Below, one piece after another: positions 15,202 to 24,137 of a stretch of DNA of 40,591 nt. Below the pieces are notes generated by a model that was given only the letters and a program-made list of their open reading frames with translations, was not told where the DNA came from and made no database searches. Source of the DNA: [Clostridium] aminophilum (GTDB taxonomy: Bacteria; Bacillota; Clostridia; Lachnospirales; Lachnospiraceae); assembly GCF_900101295.1 (NCBI RefSeq), contig NZ_FOIL01000001.1, forward strand, positions 1-40,591, read 5' to 3'. The translations under genes were made by a program, and so were the position numbers. How positions within the stretch are numbered: position 1 is the stretch's first letter; every line of letters starts with the position of its first letter.

Positions 15202-18200
15202 ATGCTGTACAGACACGGGATAACGGGAAAGATCCATTTTGATCGGGATATGCTGGCGCGCGAGTTCATTGTGCTCTGCGGCGTCACGCTGAATATTGTG
15301 CTTTCCTTTGCCGCGCAGAAGATGGGACTTCCGCTGTACCTCGATTCGATCGGCACGATTCTGACCGCCTGGGAGTGCGGAATGCTGGCGTCGATCGCGA
15401 CGGCCCTGATTTCCAGTATCCTCAGCATGCCCTTCAGCAGGATGTCCATCTACTTCATGCTTGTCAACATGCTGATCGCCATCAGTGCATCGAGAATGTT
15501 TGACAAAGGCGTGGTAAGACGGAAAAACTGGTTTTTGATTTTCTGGGGAACGATCACTCTCATCGGCAGCGTGGCCGGCGGCGGTGTCGGATGGATACTG
15601 AACAAGGAGATTGCGATTGCGTTTCAGTCGGTTCCGATGGTGGATTCAGTCCTGTCAGGAATACATAGTAATAAGATAATCGGATTCCTTCTGGTCAATA
15701 TTCTGATCAATATTGCAGATAAGCTGATTGCGACAGTGGCGGTCTGGGCGGCGGTCCGGAAACATCCGATCCGGTTCTATCATTTTTCCATGGTTCGGGG
15801 ACGGAGCGACCAGACGGAAAACTTTGACATGAACCGGCAGTACCGCCGGGTTTTGATCTCTGTTGCCGTGGAGGCGATCGGACTTGTTGCGGCCTGCGCC
15901 TGGATCAGTGTGTCGCTGTATACCCAGAACGCGCGGAGAGAGCGCATTCTGGTTGCGAGGGGCGCGGCGCAGCAGGTTGTCAATGCGGTGGATCCCCGGT
16001 TGATCGATGTCTATCTGAACCGGGGGACGTCAGCCCAGAGCTATGAGGAAGTGCGAAACGTATTGCAGGGAATCCGGGACAACACTCCTGACCTGCAATA
16101 CGTCTATGTATACCGGATCGAGGAGGACGGCTGTCACGTCGTGTTTGATACCTCGGAGCCGGGAGACGATACGAATCAGCCGGGCGATGTGATTCCGTTT
16201 GATCCGTCGTTTTTGCCGCATATCTCGACCCTCCTTGCCGGCGGCCACGTTGAGCCCATCGAGAGCAATGACTCTTACGGATGGCTGCTCACGGTCTATC
16301 AGCCGATTTATAACGCCGAAGGTAACTGCATCGCGTACGCGGGAGTCGACGTTTCCATGCAGAATCTGCGGGATTACGTCCGTGATTTCCTGCTCCGCGT
16401 GGTACTGATCGCCTCCGGATTCCTGATTTTTTCCCTTGCGGTCGGGATCCGCACATCCGACAGTTATCAGCGTGTCATCCGCCGGCAGTACGAACAGATC
16501 AAAGAGGCCAAAGAGGAAGCGGATTACGCAAACACGGCCAAGTCACATTTCCTTGCGAATATGTCTCATGAGATCCGTACGCCGATCAATGCCGTTCTCG
16601 GTATGAACGAGATGATACTGCGCGAGAGCGAGGATGACAACGTTCTGGAATATGCGGAAAATGTAAAGATGGCGAGCAATACGCTTCTCAGCATTATCAA
16701 TGATATTCTGGATTTCTCCAAGATCGAGGCCGGGAAGATGGTCATCACGCCGGCGGATTATGATCTTTCTTCCGTGCTCAATGACCTGGTCAATATGATA
16801 CGGACAAGGGCGGACAGCAAGGGCCTGGTCCTTCACCTTGCATTTGATGAAAAGACGCCGAAAATGCTGTACGGTGATGAGGTGCGGATCAAACAGGTCA
16901 TCACCAACCTTCTGACCAATGCGGTGAAATACACCGAGGAGGGAAGTGTGACCTTCGGAGTCGGTTACGAGAAGACTGAGGATCCGGAGGAAATTGTTCT
17001 TATCGTTTCCGTCACAGACACCGGTATCGGCATCAAGAAGGAAGACGTGGAGAAACTGTTCTCCGAGTTTGTCCGTATTGAAGAAAAGCGGAATCGCAAT
17101 ATCGAAGGTACCGGTCTTGGAATGAATATCACCAAGAGCCTTCTGGAAATGATGGGAAGTGCCCTGCAGGTCGAGACCGAGTACGGGAAAGGATCGACGT
17201 TCTCCTTCCGGCTGAAACAGAAAGTGGTCCGGTGGGATGAACTCGGTGATTATGAAAAGGCATACCGTGAAGCGATCGCAAGCCGGGAGAAATATAAAGA
17301 ACAGTTCCGCGCGCCGGATGCGCTGGTTCTGGTTGTGGATGATACGCCGATGAACCTGATGGTTTTCAAAAACCTTCTGAAACGGACCGGCATCCGCATT
17401 GACACGGCGACCGGCGGAGACGAGGCGCTGGCTCTCACAAGGGAAAAAACATATGATCTGATCTTCCTGGATCATATGATGCCGGATAAAGACGGTATTG
17501 AGACGCTCCAGGAACTCCGGGCGGAAGAAGAGAATCCGAACGCGCACACGGTTACCATCTGCCTGACGGCAAATGCCATCTCCGGCGCGCGCGAAAACTA
17601 CATTGCGGCCGGGTTTGACGATTATCTGACCAAACCGATCAAGGCAGAGAATCTGGAATCCATGATTATGAGGTATCTGCCGGAGGAGAAAATGCAGACG
17701 GCGGAGTCGGATCAAACATCTCAGAACAGAGCGGCGGAGACGGAAAAGATCGGGGAAATGTCCCGGAAGACGGAAACAACCGTCATTCTCGTGGTAGACG
17801 ACGATCCGATGATCGCAAAACTGGCCGCCAATCTTCTCGGCAGCGAGTACCGCGTGGAAGCCTGCCTGCGGGGCGAAGAGGCGGAGGACCGGGCAATGGC
17901 ACTTCAGCCGGACCTCATTTTACTGGATATCAATCTCGGCTCTGTGACGGGCTTTGACGTGATAAAGATCCTCCGGAAGAATCCGGTCACCAGTGAAATC
18001 CCGACGGTCATTCTCACCGGTGACAGCGATGAGAACGCGGAGATCCGCGGATTCCGGGAAGGAGCGGCGGATTTTATACGCAAGCCCTTCGTGCCGGAAG
18101 TGCTTCGGCAGAGAATCCGCAGAATCGTTGAATTGGATCATCTGCAGCGGAATCTGCAGAGGGAGGTCCGGCACCAGACCGGACGGGCTGAGCGCCTGAC

Positions 18201-19515
18201 CCGCGAGATCATGCTCGCGCTCAGTAAAGCGGTCGATGCGAAAGATCATTACACCAACGGTCACTCCGAGCGTGTGGCAGCTTATTCCGCGGAGATCGCC
18301 CGCAGGATGGGGAAGAGCCCCAGCGAGCAGGAACACATCTATGAGATGGGACTTCTCCATGATATTGGAAAGATCGGAATATCAGAGGGAATCATCAATA
18401 AGAATTCCCGGCTGACCGATGAAGAATTCCAGACGATCAAACAGCATCCGGCCATCGGAAGCGACATTCTCCGGCTGATTACGGAGATGCCGGGGCTTGC
18501 GGACGGTGCACGTTCGCATCATGAGAAATATGACGGAACGGGATATCCGGACCGCCTGAAAGGCGAGGAGATTCCGGAGGTGGCGCGGATCATCTGCATT
18601 GCGGACTGCTACGATGCCATGACTTCGACGAGAACGTATTCTACTCCGAAACCGCAGGAAAAGGTCCGCTCGGAGATCGAGCGGTGTGCCGGAACGCAGT
18701 TTGATCCGGAGATCGCGAAAGTCATGCTGGACATGATCGACGAGGACAAAGACTATGTGATGAAAGAGAAGACGGCCGACATCCGTATATGGAAAGGAAG
18801 CGACCGGCTGTGGCAGACTGTCGAGGAGGATCAGAAGAGGGCAGAGCGGTCTCTGGATGACTATATGGCAGAGACGGCGGAAGAGCCGGAGGACATCCCG
18901 GAAGCAGAAATTCCGGAATGGCTGCGCGGTATCGCTGAGATTGATGTGGACACCGGACTTCAGTATTGCGGAGATGAGGCGACCTATCTGGAAACACTGA
19001 AAATCTATGCGTCAAACGCGGCTTCCTCGGCCGGAGAGATTGAAAACTTCTGGAATTCCGGCGATCTGGCGAATACCACGGTCAAGGTTCACGCGATCAA
19101 GAGTCTGTCGCGCACGATCGGCGCGACGGAGATCGGCGCTCTTGCCGAGAAACTCGAGTATGCCGGAAAGGCCGGCGACCGGGAGACCATGGGTGCGGAA
19201 CTTGGCGGACTGCTGGAACGAATCCGCGGCGTCTGCCGCTCGCTTTCTCCGCTCTGTGAACCGGCAGAGGAGGAAATAGAAGATGAATCGCTTCCGATGA
19301 TCTCGGATGAGGAACTGCAGGAAGCGTATGAAGAGCTGAACGGCTGTGTCGAGACGATGGATGTGCAGAGCGCGGAGTACGTATTTGATTTTCTGGTGGG
19401 ATACCGGCTTCCGCAGGAAGAGCGTGATCGTATGAAGAAAATCAGGGAAGCAGTCAGCAGCTTTGAGTGGGATGAAGTGACAGAACTGCTGAAACGAGGA
19501 GGAGAGAACGGATGA
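15202..19515 (+). CDS. Hybrid sensor histidine kinase with two receivers, HD-GYP and Hpt domains
   Basis: A 1437-residue membrane signalling protein. Residues 1-200 hold about six membrane helices; 215-235 is another helix, followed by an extracellular sensor region (about 240-395, Cache-like) and a last helix (about 398-418). HisKA carries MSHEIRTPINAVLG with H456; the ATPase domain has NLLTNAVKYTEEG (N-box) and TDTGIGI. Receiver 1 has D757 in IFLDHMMPDKDG; receiver 2 has D909 in LLDINLGSVTG. HD-GYP (about 1000-1180) keeps H1021, LLHDIGKIG (H1053/D1054), HHEKYDGTGYPD and the GYP-type motif, so it should degrade c-di-GMP. Hpt has VHAIKSLSRTIGA with H1297. AAAGGAGAAGG precedes ATG 15202. It is the first gene of a three-gene operon. 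Confidence 0.92.
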   Translation: MLYRHGITGKIHFDRDMLAREFIVLCGVTLNIVLSFAAQKMGLPLYLDSIGTILTAWECGMLASIATALISSILSMPFSRMSIYFMLVNMLIAISASRMFDKGVVRRKNWFLIFWGTITLIGSVAGGGVGWILNKEIAIAFQSVPMVDSVLSGIHSNKIIGFLLVNILINIADKLIATVAVWAAVRKHPIRFYHFSMVRGRSDQTENFDMNRQYRRVLISVAVEAIGLVAACAWISVSLYTQNARRERILVARGAAQQVVNAVDPRLIDVYLNRGTSAQSYEEVRNVLQGIRDNTPDLQYVYVYRIEEDGCHVVFDTSEPGDDTNQPGDVIPFDPSFLPHISTLLAGGHVEPIESNDSYGWLLTVYQPIYNAEGNCIAYAGVDVSMQNLRDYVRDFLLRVVLIASGFLIFSLAVGIRTSDSYQRVIRRQYEQIKEAKEEADYANTAKSHFLANMSHEIRTPINAVLGMNEMILRESEDDNVLEYAENVKMASNTLLSIINDILDFSKIEAGKMVITPADYDLSSVLNDLVNMIRTRADSKGLVLHLAFDEKTPKMLYGDEVRIKQVITNLLTNAVKYTEEGSVTFGVGYEKTEDPEEIVLIVSVTDTGIGIKKEDVEKLFSEFVRIEEKRNRNIEGTGLGMNITKSLLEMMGSALQVETEYGKGSTFSFRLKQKVVRWDELGDYEKAYREAIASREKYKEQFRAPDALVLVVDDTPMNLMVFKNLLKRTGIRIDTATGGDEALALTREKTYDLIFLDHMMPDKDGIETLQELRAEEENPNAHTVTICLTANAISGARENYIAAGFDDYLTKPIKAENLESMIMRYLPEEKMQTAESDQTSQNRAAETEKIGEMSRKTETTVILVVDDDPMIAKLAANLLGSEYRVEACLRGEEAEDRAMALQPDLILLDINLGSVTGFDVIKILRKNPVTSEIPTVILTGDSDENAEIRGFREGAADFIRKPFVPEVLRQRIRRIVELDHLQRNLQREVRHQTGRAERLTREIMLALSKAVDAKDHYTNGHSERVAAYSAEIARRMGKSPSEQEHIYEMGLLHDIGKIGISEGIINKNSRLTDEEFQTIKQHPAIGSDILRLITEMPGLADGARSHHEKYDGTGYPDRLKGEEIPEVARIICIADCYDAMTSTRTYSTPKPQEKVRSEIERCAGTQFDPEIAKVMLDMIDEDKDYVMKEKTADIRIWKGSDRLWQTVEEDQKRAERSLDDYMAETAEEPEDIPEAEIPEWLRGIAEIDVDTGLQYCGDEATYLETLKIYASNAASSAGEIENFWNSGDLANTTVKVHAIKSLSRTIGATEIGALAEKLEYAGKAGDRETMGAELGGLLERIRGVCRSLSPLCEPAEEEIEDESLPMISDEELQEAYEELNGCVETMDVQSAEYVFDFLVGYRLPQEERDRMKKIREAVSSFEWDEVTELLKRGGENG

Positions 19516-20279
19516 ATAAAAAAGTACTGGTGATTCACCAGGGAGGTGCGCTGATCGTAAACACGCTGACAAACTTGCTGAAAGATGCCGGCATAGAAGT
19601 GCGTCATGCGGCGCCGGAGGTGGACCGGATCCGGACGGCGGCGGAAGGCGTCGGGCTGGTGATTATGGTTACGGGGATCTATGTCCTGGAGTCCATGGAG
19701 ATCGCGACGTATCTGAAGGGGCTCTGTCAGGATGAGAACAAACAGCTGTGCCTTCTGGGGAGCGGGGACGAGATCGCGATGGTAAGGAAAACCATCCCCA
19801 GAGAGATGATACAGAAGGAATTCGTACGTCCGTTCAACATCCGGAATGTTGCCGGAGACATCCTTGCGCTGTTTCCTTCCGGCGAAATCCATACGGAGGA
19901 AAAAAAGATTCTTCTTGTGGACGACGATATCATGTTCCTTCAGACGATGCAGAACTGGCTCCGGGATTCCTATAAAGTCAGTGCGACAAAATCCGGCATG
20001 CAGGCCATTACCTTTCTGGCTGCCAACAAACCGGACCTGATCCTTCTGGACTATGACATGCCGGTCACATCGGGACCGCAGGTTCTGGAAATGATTCGCA
20101 GTGAGCCGGATACGGCCGGTATCCCGGTGATCTTTCTCACCGGACGAAATGACAGAGAGAGCGTGCTGAAGGTGATGAGTCTCAAACCGAACGGGTATCT
20201 TCTGAAATCCCAGTCCAAGGAGAATATCATCGCTTCGGTGGACCGTTTCTTTGAAAAAGGAGAATGGGATCACAGCTGA
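19512..20279 (+). CDS. Response regulator with degenerate N-terminal receiver and intact C-terminal receiver
   Basis: The 255-residue protein overlaps the kinase stop by 4 nt (ATGA). Residues 1-125 look like a receiver fold (KKVLVIHQGGALIVNTLTNLLKDAG) without the acidic pocket or the phosphorylated Asp. Residues 132-250 are a normal receiver: KILLVDDDIMFL, LILLDYDMPVTSGP with D180, VIFLTGRND and a late Lys in YLLKSQSKE. There is no DNA-binding or enzymatic output domain. It probably accepts phosphate from the Hpt domain of the kinase and acts by protein contact, or serves as a phosphate sink. Confidence 0.85.
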   Translation: MNKKVLVIHQGGALIVNTLTNLLKDAGIEVRHAAPEVDRIRTAAEGVGLVIMVTGIYVLESMEIATYLKGLCQDENKQLCLLGSGDEIAMVRKTIPREMIQKEFVRPFNIRNVAGDILALFPSGEIHTEEKKILLVDDDIMFLQTMQNWLRDSYKVSATKSGMQAITFLAANKPDLILLDYDMPVTSGPQVLEMIRSEPDTAGIPVIFLTGRNDRESVLKVMSLKPNGYLLKSQSKENIIASVDRFFEKGEWDHS

Positions 20280-20349
20280 CGGGAGCGATGAACCGGAATT
20301 CACAGGGAAACCGCTCATTATGGAATATTGAGATGAGGGAGGTCTTGCG

Positions 20350-22518
20350 ATGAGAAAATGGCTGAAATGTGCCGGAATGCTTCTTGCGGCCGGCATACTG
20401 GGCGGATGTCACGGCACACCGGATCCGCCGGCCTCGAACATGACCATGTCCTTTGTGCCGGAACAGACAGGGAGAAGAAAGATTTCCCAGGATCTTCCGA
20501 AGGATCTGACCTATGAGAAGGGAACCGTTCTCCGGATGGCGACCGGATATAATTCCAGGCAGACCGGCCTCAGTTTTGATAAGGAAACGGCGGGGGAAGG
20601 TGTGACGCTGGCGGACGGTGTGACCTATTATGCCGGCGATTTGAAGCCGACCTGGAAAGAACTGGAGAAACGGCTGAATATCCGGATCGAGGATAAGTAT
20701 CAGGGGAACAGTTCCGGGATGGAACTCGCTTTCTGGAAGGACCGGATGAATGAAATCGATATGGTCAGCGGCTCCACGGACAGTCTGACCGAATACGGTG
20801 AAGCCGGAAAGCTGGTCGACCTGTCCGGGTATCTTCCGCTGATGCCGAATCTGAGGACCTATCTGGAAGAGAATCCGATCGTGCGTCTTTCCATAACCGG
20901 AAATACCGATATCGGATCTTTCTATGTCGCGCCGTATTCGGACGGTCACGATGACGTGGAACGGATGCCGCTGATGCGGGTGGACTGGATCGAGAAACTG
21001 CTGGACGGTGAGGGGCCTTTTGAGGCGGAAATCTGCGGCAGGACCGGGAAATACTATTATCAGCCGTATATGCCGTTTTCCGGGAAAAAGGTGGTTTACG
21101 TCGTGGCACCGGACGGATCAGACGTCGAGAAACTGGTCAAAGATTATGAAGCCGGCGGCAATATCATCCGGAGCATGAACGCCGTCGGATCGATGTCGGG
21201 AGTCCGGGCGGTCAATATGTTTCGCAGTTACATTGACCGCACATATCACGGTTATTACGGAAGCAAACGATCGGATCTGTTCGCCGGACAGAATGCAGCC
21301 TGGGATGCGGACGAACTGGTCGCTCTGCTCCGGTGCATAAAGGCCAATGCGTATACGCTGAACGGAACAGACTCCGTGCAGGGCATCTTTACCCGCGATG
21401 ATGGCAACAATCAGCGAAGGGGAGATATGTTCCGGTTGGCGGGACAGCTTTTCGGCGTGAGAGGTATGGAATCCTGTCAGGACTATCTTTATATAGACGT
21501 CTATGGTCGGCTCCGCGACGCACGGCAGGAGCCGGATTCCTACCGTGCTCTCGGCCGGATGCATGATCTGCTGTGTGAGGGTCTGCTGTCGGAATCCTTT
21601 GCAAACAAGAGCCCCATGACCAGTGAAGAAATGCTGCGGAATGATCAGGGATTCATGCAGTATGATTATAACCAGACCCAGACGGTCTACAATGAGACCG
21701 TGCTTCAGAAAACGGAGGGGGAGCGATACAAGGCGGTGATGCTTCCCATTGCGAGCTGGCAGGATGGGATGAACGGAAACAAATATATGCGTTTTACGGA
21801 ATCCTGGCGCAGCGTGAAGCAGATTGGATGGGCGATCTCTGCGGATGGTGTAAAAGATCATCCGGACCGTCTTTACGCAGCGTTAAAGCTGATCGATTAT
21901 GCCTATAGTCCGGAAGGAAAGATTCTGATGTCCTATGGACCGGATGAGTTTATCCGGCGGAACGGGGACGGAAGCTATAAGCTGTTTTCTTTCAAGGGTG
22001 AAATGATGCCGGAGATTTCCGAGGCGACGTACACTGAACTGTGGACGCGTTCAGGCGGAAATTATACCGATTACTGCCGGCGGTATCTGGGATCCACGCT
22101 GAGCTTTGAGAAGAGTCAGGCGTTTGAGTATCAGTGTTTGAGCAGTGTCGGGAAAGAAGGCGCCGATCAGATCGCGGCAGCCATCTCGCTTGGCGTGATC
22201 AAACATCCGGAACTGGAGATTACGAGCAATCCATGGTACACTTCCGTTCCGACCGTATTTCCGGCCACGAAGCGGGAATTGGATCTTCTCAGTATCCATA
22301 GGGAACTGGAAGATATTTTTTCGCAGAGTGAGAATGGGGAGAACCGGTTTGTTGATGTGATTATCGACGGATTCGGGAGCCGGAATGCCGATCAGGTTGC
22401 GGCCGAGATCCGAAAAGAGGGCGGTCAGGAATATCTGGACGTCAAGCAGCAGACCTGGACAAGACTCCAGGGAGGAACGATCGGAAAAACAGACAATGAC
22501 AGACAGGGCGGAAAATAA
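20350..22518 (+). CDS. Extracellular solute-binding lipoprotein
   Basis: The 722-residue protein starts with a lipoprotein signal: basic MRKWLK, a hydrophobic stretch and the lipobox ILGGC with C20 to be lipidated. The mature part resembles family 1 / LplA-like sugar-type solute-binding proteins (for example the DRLYAALKLIDYAYSPEGKILMSYG segment typical near the C-terminal lobe), but it is longer than the usual 450-550. GGGAGG lies upstream of ATG 20350. No ABC permease or ATPase is next to it; instead it follows a sensor kinase and a response regulator, so it probably binds a ligand and presents it to the kinase. A strong terminator follows. Confidence 0.82.
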   Translation: MRKWLKCAGMLLAAGILGGCHGTPDPPASNMTMSFVPEQTGRRKISQDLPKDLTYEKGTVLRMATGYNSRQTGLSFDKETAGEGVTLADGVTYYAGDLKPTWKELEKRLNIRIEDKYQGNSSGMELAFWKDRMNEIDMVSGSTDSLTEYGEAGKLVDLSGYLPLMPNLRTYLEENPIVRLSITGNTDIGSFYVAPYSDGHDDVERMPLMRVDWIEKLLDGEGPFEAEICGRTGKYYYQPYMPFSGKKVVYVVAPDGSDVEKLVKDYEAGGNIIRSMNAVGSMSGVRAVNMFRSYIDRTYHGYYGSKRSDLFAGQNAAWDADELVALLRCIKANAYTLNGTDSVQGIFTRDDGNNQRRGDMFRLAGQLFGVRGMESCQDYLYIDVYGRLRDARQEPDSYRALGRMHDLLCEGLLSESFANKSPMTSEEMLRNDQGFMQYDYNQTQTVYNETVLQKTEGERYKAVMLPIASWQDGMNGNKYMRFTESWRSVKQIGWAISADGVKDHPDRLYAALKLIDYAYSPEGKILMSYGPDEFIRRNGDGSYKLFSFKGEMMPEISEATYTELWTRSGGNYTDYCRRYLGSTLSFEKSQAFEYQCLSSVGKEGADQIAAAISLGVIKHPELEITSNPWYTSVPTVFPATKRELDLLSIHRELEDIFSQSENGENRFVDVIIDGFGSRNADQVAAEIRKEGGQEYLDVKQQTWTRLQGGTIGKTDNDRQGGK

Positions 22519-22528
22519 TTGCCGGTTG

Positions 22529-22577
22529 CGCAGGATAGGGGGGACGTCGTATGGCGTCCCCCCTATCCTGCGTTGTT
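22529..22577 (+). terminator. Terminator of the kinase/lipoprotein operon
   Basis: A perfect 18-bp stem (22529-22546 with 22555-22572) around an 8-nt loop is followed by TTGTT. The T-run is short, but the stem is very strong and begins 10 nt after the stop codon. Confidence 0.75.
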
Positions 22578-22581
22578 ATAC

Positions 22582-22714
22582 GGCGCGTGCGGCATCTTGC
22601 GGCGCGTGCGGTATCTTGCGGCGCGTGCGGCATCTTGCGGCGTGTGCGGTATCTTGCGGCGTGTGCGGTATCTTGCGGCGCGTGCGGTATCTTGCGGCGC
22701 GTGCGGTATCTTGT
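22582..22714. repeat. 19-bp tandem repeat, seven copies
   Basis: Seven back-to-back units of GGCGCGTGCGGTATCTTGC differ only by C/T at two positions (GCGC/GTGT and GCAT/GTAT). The period is not a multiple of three and open frames cross it in several registers, so it is not coding. It lies between the convergent ends of the lipoprotein gene and the C-S lyase gene. Confidence 0.95.
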
Positions 22715-22756
22715 GATGCGCCCGCCGCCCGGCGTTATGCGGGAACGGGATAATGC

Positions 22757-23938
22757 TCAGGAACGCAGTGTCTGCACGGCAGCTTCCAACTGCTTCAGCG
22801 CCTTTTCCAGCAGAGCGCGCGGGCATGCAATGTTGAAGCGCTCAAATCCTTCCCCTTCCGGTCCGAACATCGCGCCGCTGTCGAGCCAGAGCTTTGCCTT
22901 TTCCCGGATCAGATTTTCGAGATCGTCCCCGTTTAATCCGAGTCTGCGAAAATCCACCCAGACGAGATAGGTTCCTTCCGGTTTCATGATCCGGATTTCC
23001 GGAATCCGTTCTTCGATGAAGGACTCCATGAATTTCAGGTTTTCCAGAAGATATGCCGTCATCTGCCGGTACCATTCCTCGCCCTCGGAATAGGCGGCTT
23101 CACACGCCGTAAGGCCGAACACATTCATCTGGCTGTAACCGTCGGCATGGAGCTCCCGTCGGAATGCGCGGCGCATCTCCGGATCGGAGATCAGAATATT
23201 GGATACCTGTGTGCCGGCAAGGTTGAAGGTCTTGGAAGGGGAAGTGCAGGTCATGGTGATCCCGGCGAACCGTTCGTCGAGAGATACAAACACATGGTGC
23301 TTGTGCCCCGGAAAAGTGAAATCGCAGTGGATCTCATCGGATACGACTTTGACGCCGTGTTTCAGAAGAATCTCACCGAGTCGGCAGAGTTCCTCCTCCG
23401 TCCATACACGGCCGCCCGGATTGTGCGGATTGCAGAGAAGAAAGAGTTTTACGTCATGCTCGGTGATCTTTCGCTCAAAATCATCGAAATCAATCTCATA
23501 GTGACCGTTCCGTTCCACCAGCGGGCTGTTTATCAGCGTTCTTCCGTTATTTAAGACGGCCTCGGAGAAGGGATAGTAAACCGGCTGCTGGATCAGGACG
23601 GCATCCCCTTCGTCCGTGAAGGCACGGACGGCAGCGGAAATCGCGAAAACGATGCCCGGCGTCTTGATAAACCAGCGTCGTTCCGGCGTCCATCCGTGAT
23701 GCCGGGTAAACCAGCCGATGACGGCCTCGTAATAGGAATCGGCCGGTTCACTGTAGCCGTAGATTCCGTGCGCAGCGTTTTCCGCAAGGCGGTCGATGAT
23801 CGGCTGCGCGGTCCGGAAATCCATATCCGCAACCCACATCGGGATCTCATCCGCCTGATGCCCGCGCTGTTTCCAGACATCATATTTGATGGATTTTGTG
23901 TTTCTCCGGTCGATTACTTCGTCAAAGTTATAGTTCAT
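22757..23938 (-). CDS. MalY/PatB-type PLP C-S lyase (cystathionine beta-lyase-like)
   Basis: The 393-residue aminotransferase-fold enzyme begins NFDEVIDRRNTKSIKYD and has PMWVADMDF, VFAISAAVRAF, LLCNPHNPGGRVW, VSDEIHCDF and CTSPSKTFNLAGTQVSN with the PLP lysine. These are the signatures of MalY/PatB proteins, which cleave C-S bonds of cystathionine or cysteine conjugates to give pyruvate, ammonia and a thiol. The start at 23938 follows AAGAGGTG on the minus strand. It lies downstream of a cystathionine-synthase-family gene on the same strand, 199 nt away, which fits a cysteine-to-homocysteine route. Confidence 0.9.
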   Translation of the reverse strand: MNYNFDEVIDRRNTKSIKYDVWKQRGHQADEIPMWVADMDFRTAQPIIDRLAENAAHGIYGYSEPADSYYEAVIGWFTRHHGWTPERRWFIKTPGIVFAISAAVRAFTDEGDAVLIQQPVYYPFSEAVLNNGRTLINSPLVERNGHYEIDFDDFERKITEHDVKLFLLCNPHNPGGRVWTEEELCRLGEILLKHGVKVVSDEIHCDFTFPGHKHHVFVSLDERFAGITMTCTSPSKTFNLAGTQVSNILISDPEMRRAFRRELHADGYSQMNVFGLTACEAAYSEGEEWYRQMTAYLLENLKFMESFIEERIPEIRIMKPEGTYLVWVDFRRLGLNGDDLENLIREKAKLWLDSGAMFGPEGEGFERFNIACPRALLEKALKQLEAAVQTLRS

Positions 23939-23984
23939 GCCGCACCTCTTTCTGCCATACAATCTTTTTCCGGTCCACGTCCGG

Positions 23985-24020
23985 ACCGGCCGGGTCTTTC
24001 ACAGATCCGGCCGGTTTTTT
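23985..24020 (+). terminator. Plus-oriented terminator-like hairpin between two minus-strand genes
   Basis: ACCGGCCGGGTC (23985-23996) pairs with GATCCGGCCGGT (24004-24015) around a 7-nt loop and is followed by TTTTTT on the plus strand. Both flanking genes are on the minus strand, where no T-run follows the hairpin. It may stop antisense transcription or the T-run may be accidental. Confidence 0.45.
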
Positions 24021-24137
24021 CAATGGAACCGGTCCGCCTGTTTCATCCCCGCTGTTTTTTTGTTCCGTGCCGGAATTCGCCGCACCGGTATTCCGGAGGC
24101 GGCAAAACCGTCAGGAAGATCTTCTGCTCTCAGTTTC

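Noticed and set aside
22385-22970. Overlapping plus- and minus-strand frames through the 19-bp array
   Set aside because: They exist because the repeat lacks stop codons in several frames; they have no ribosome sites and overlap real genes.
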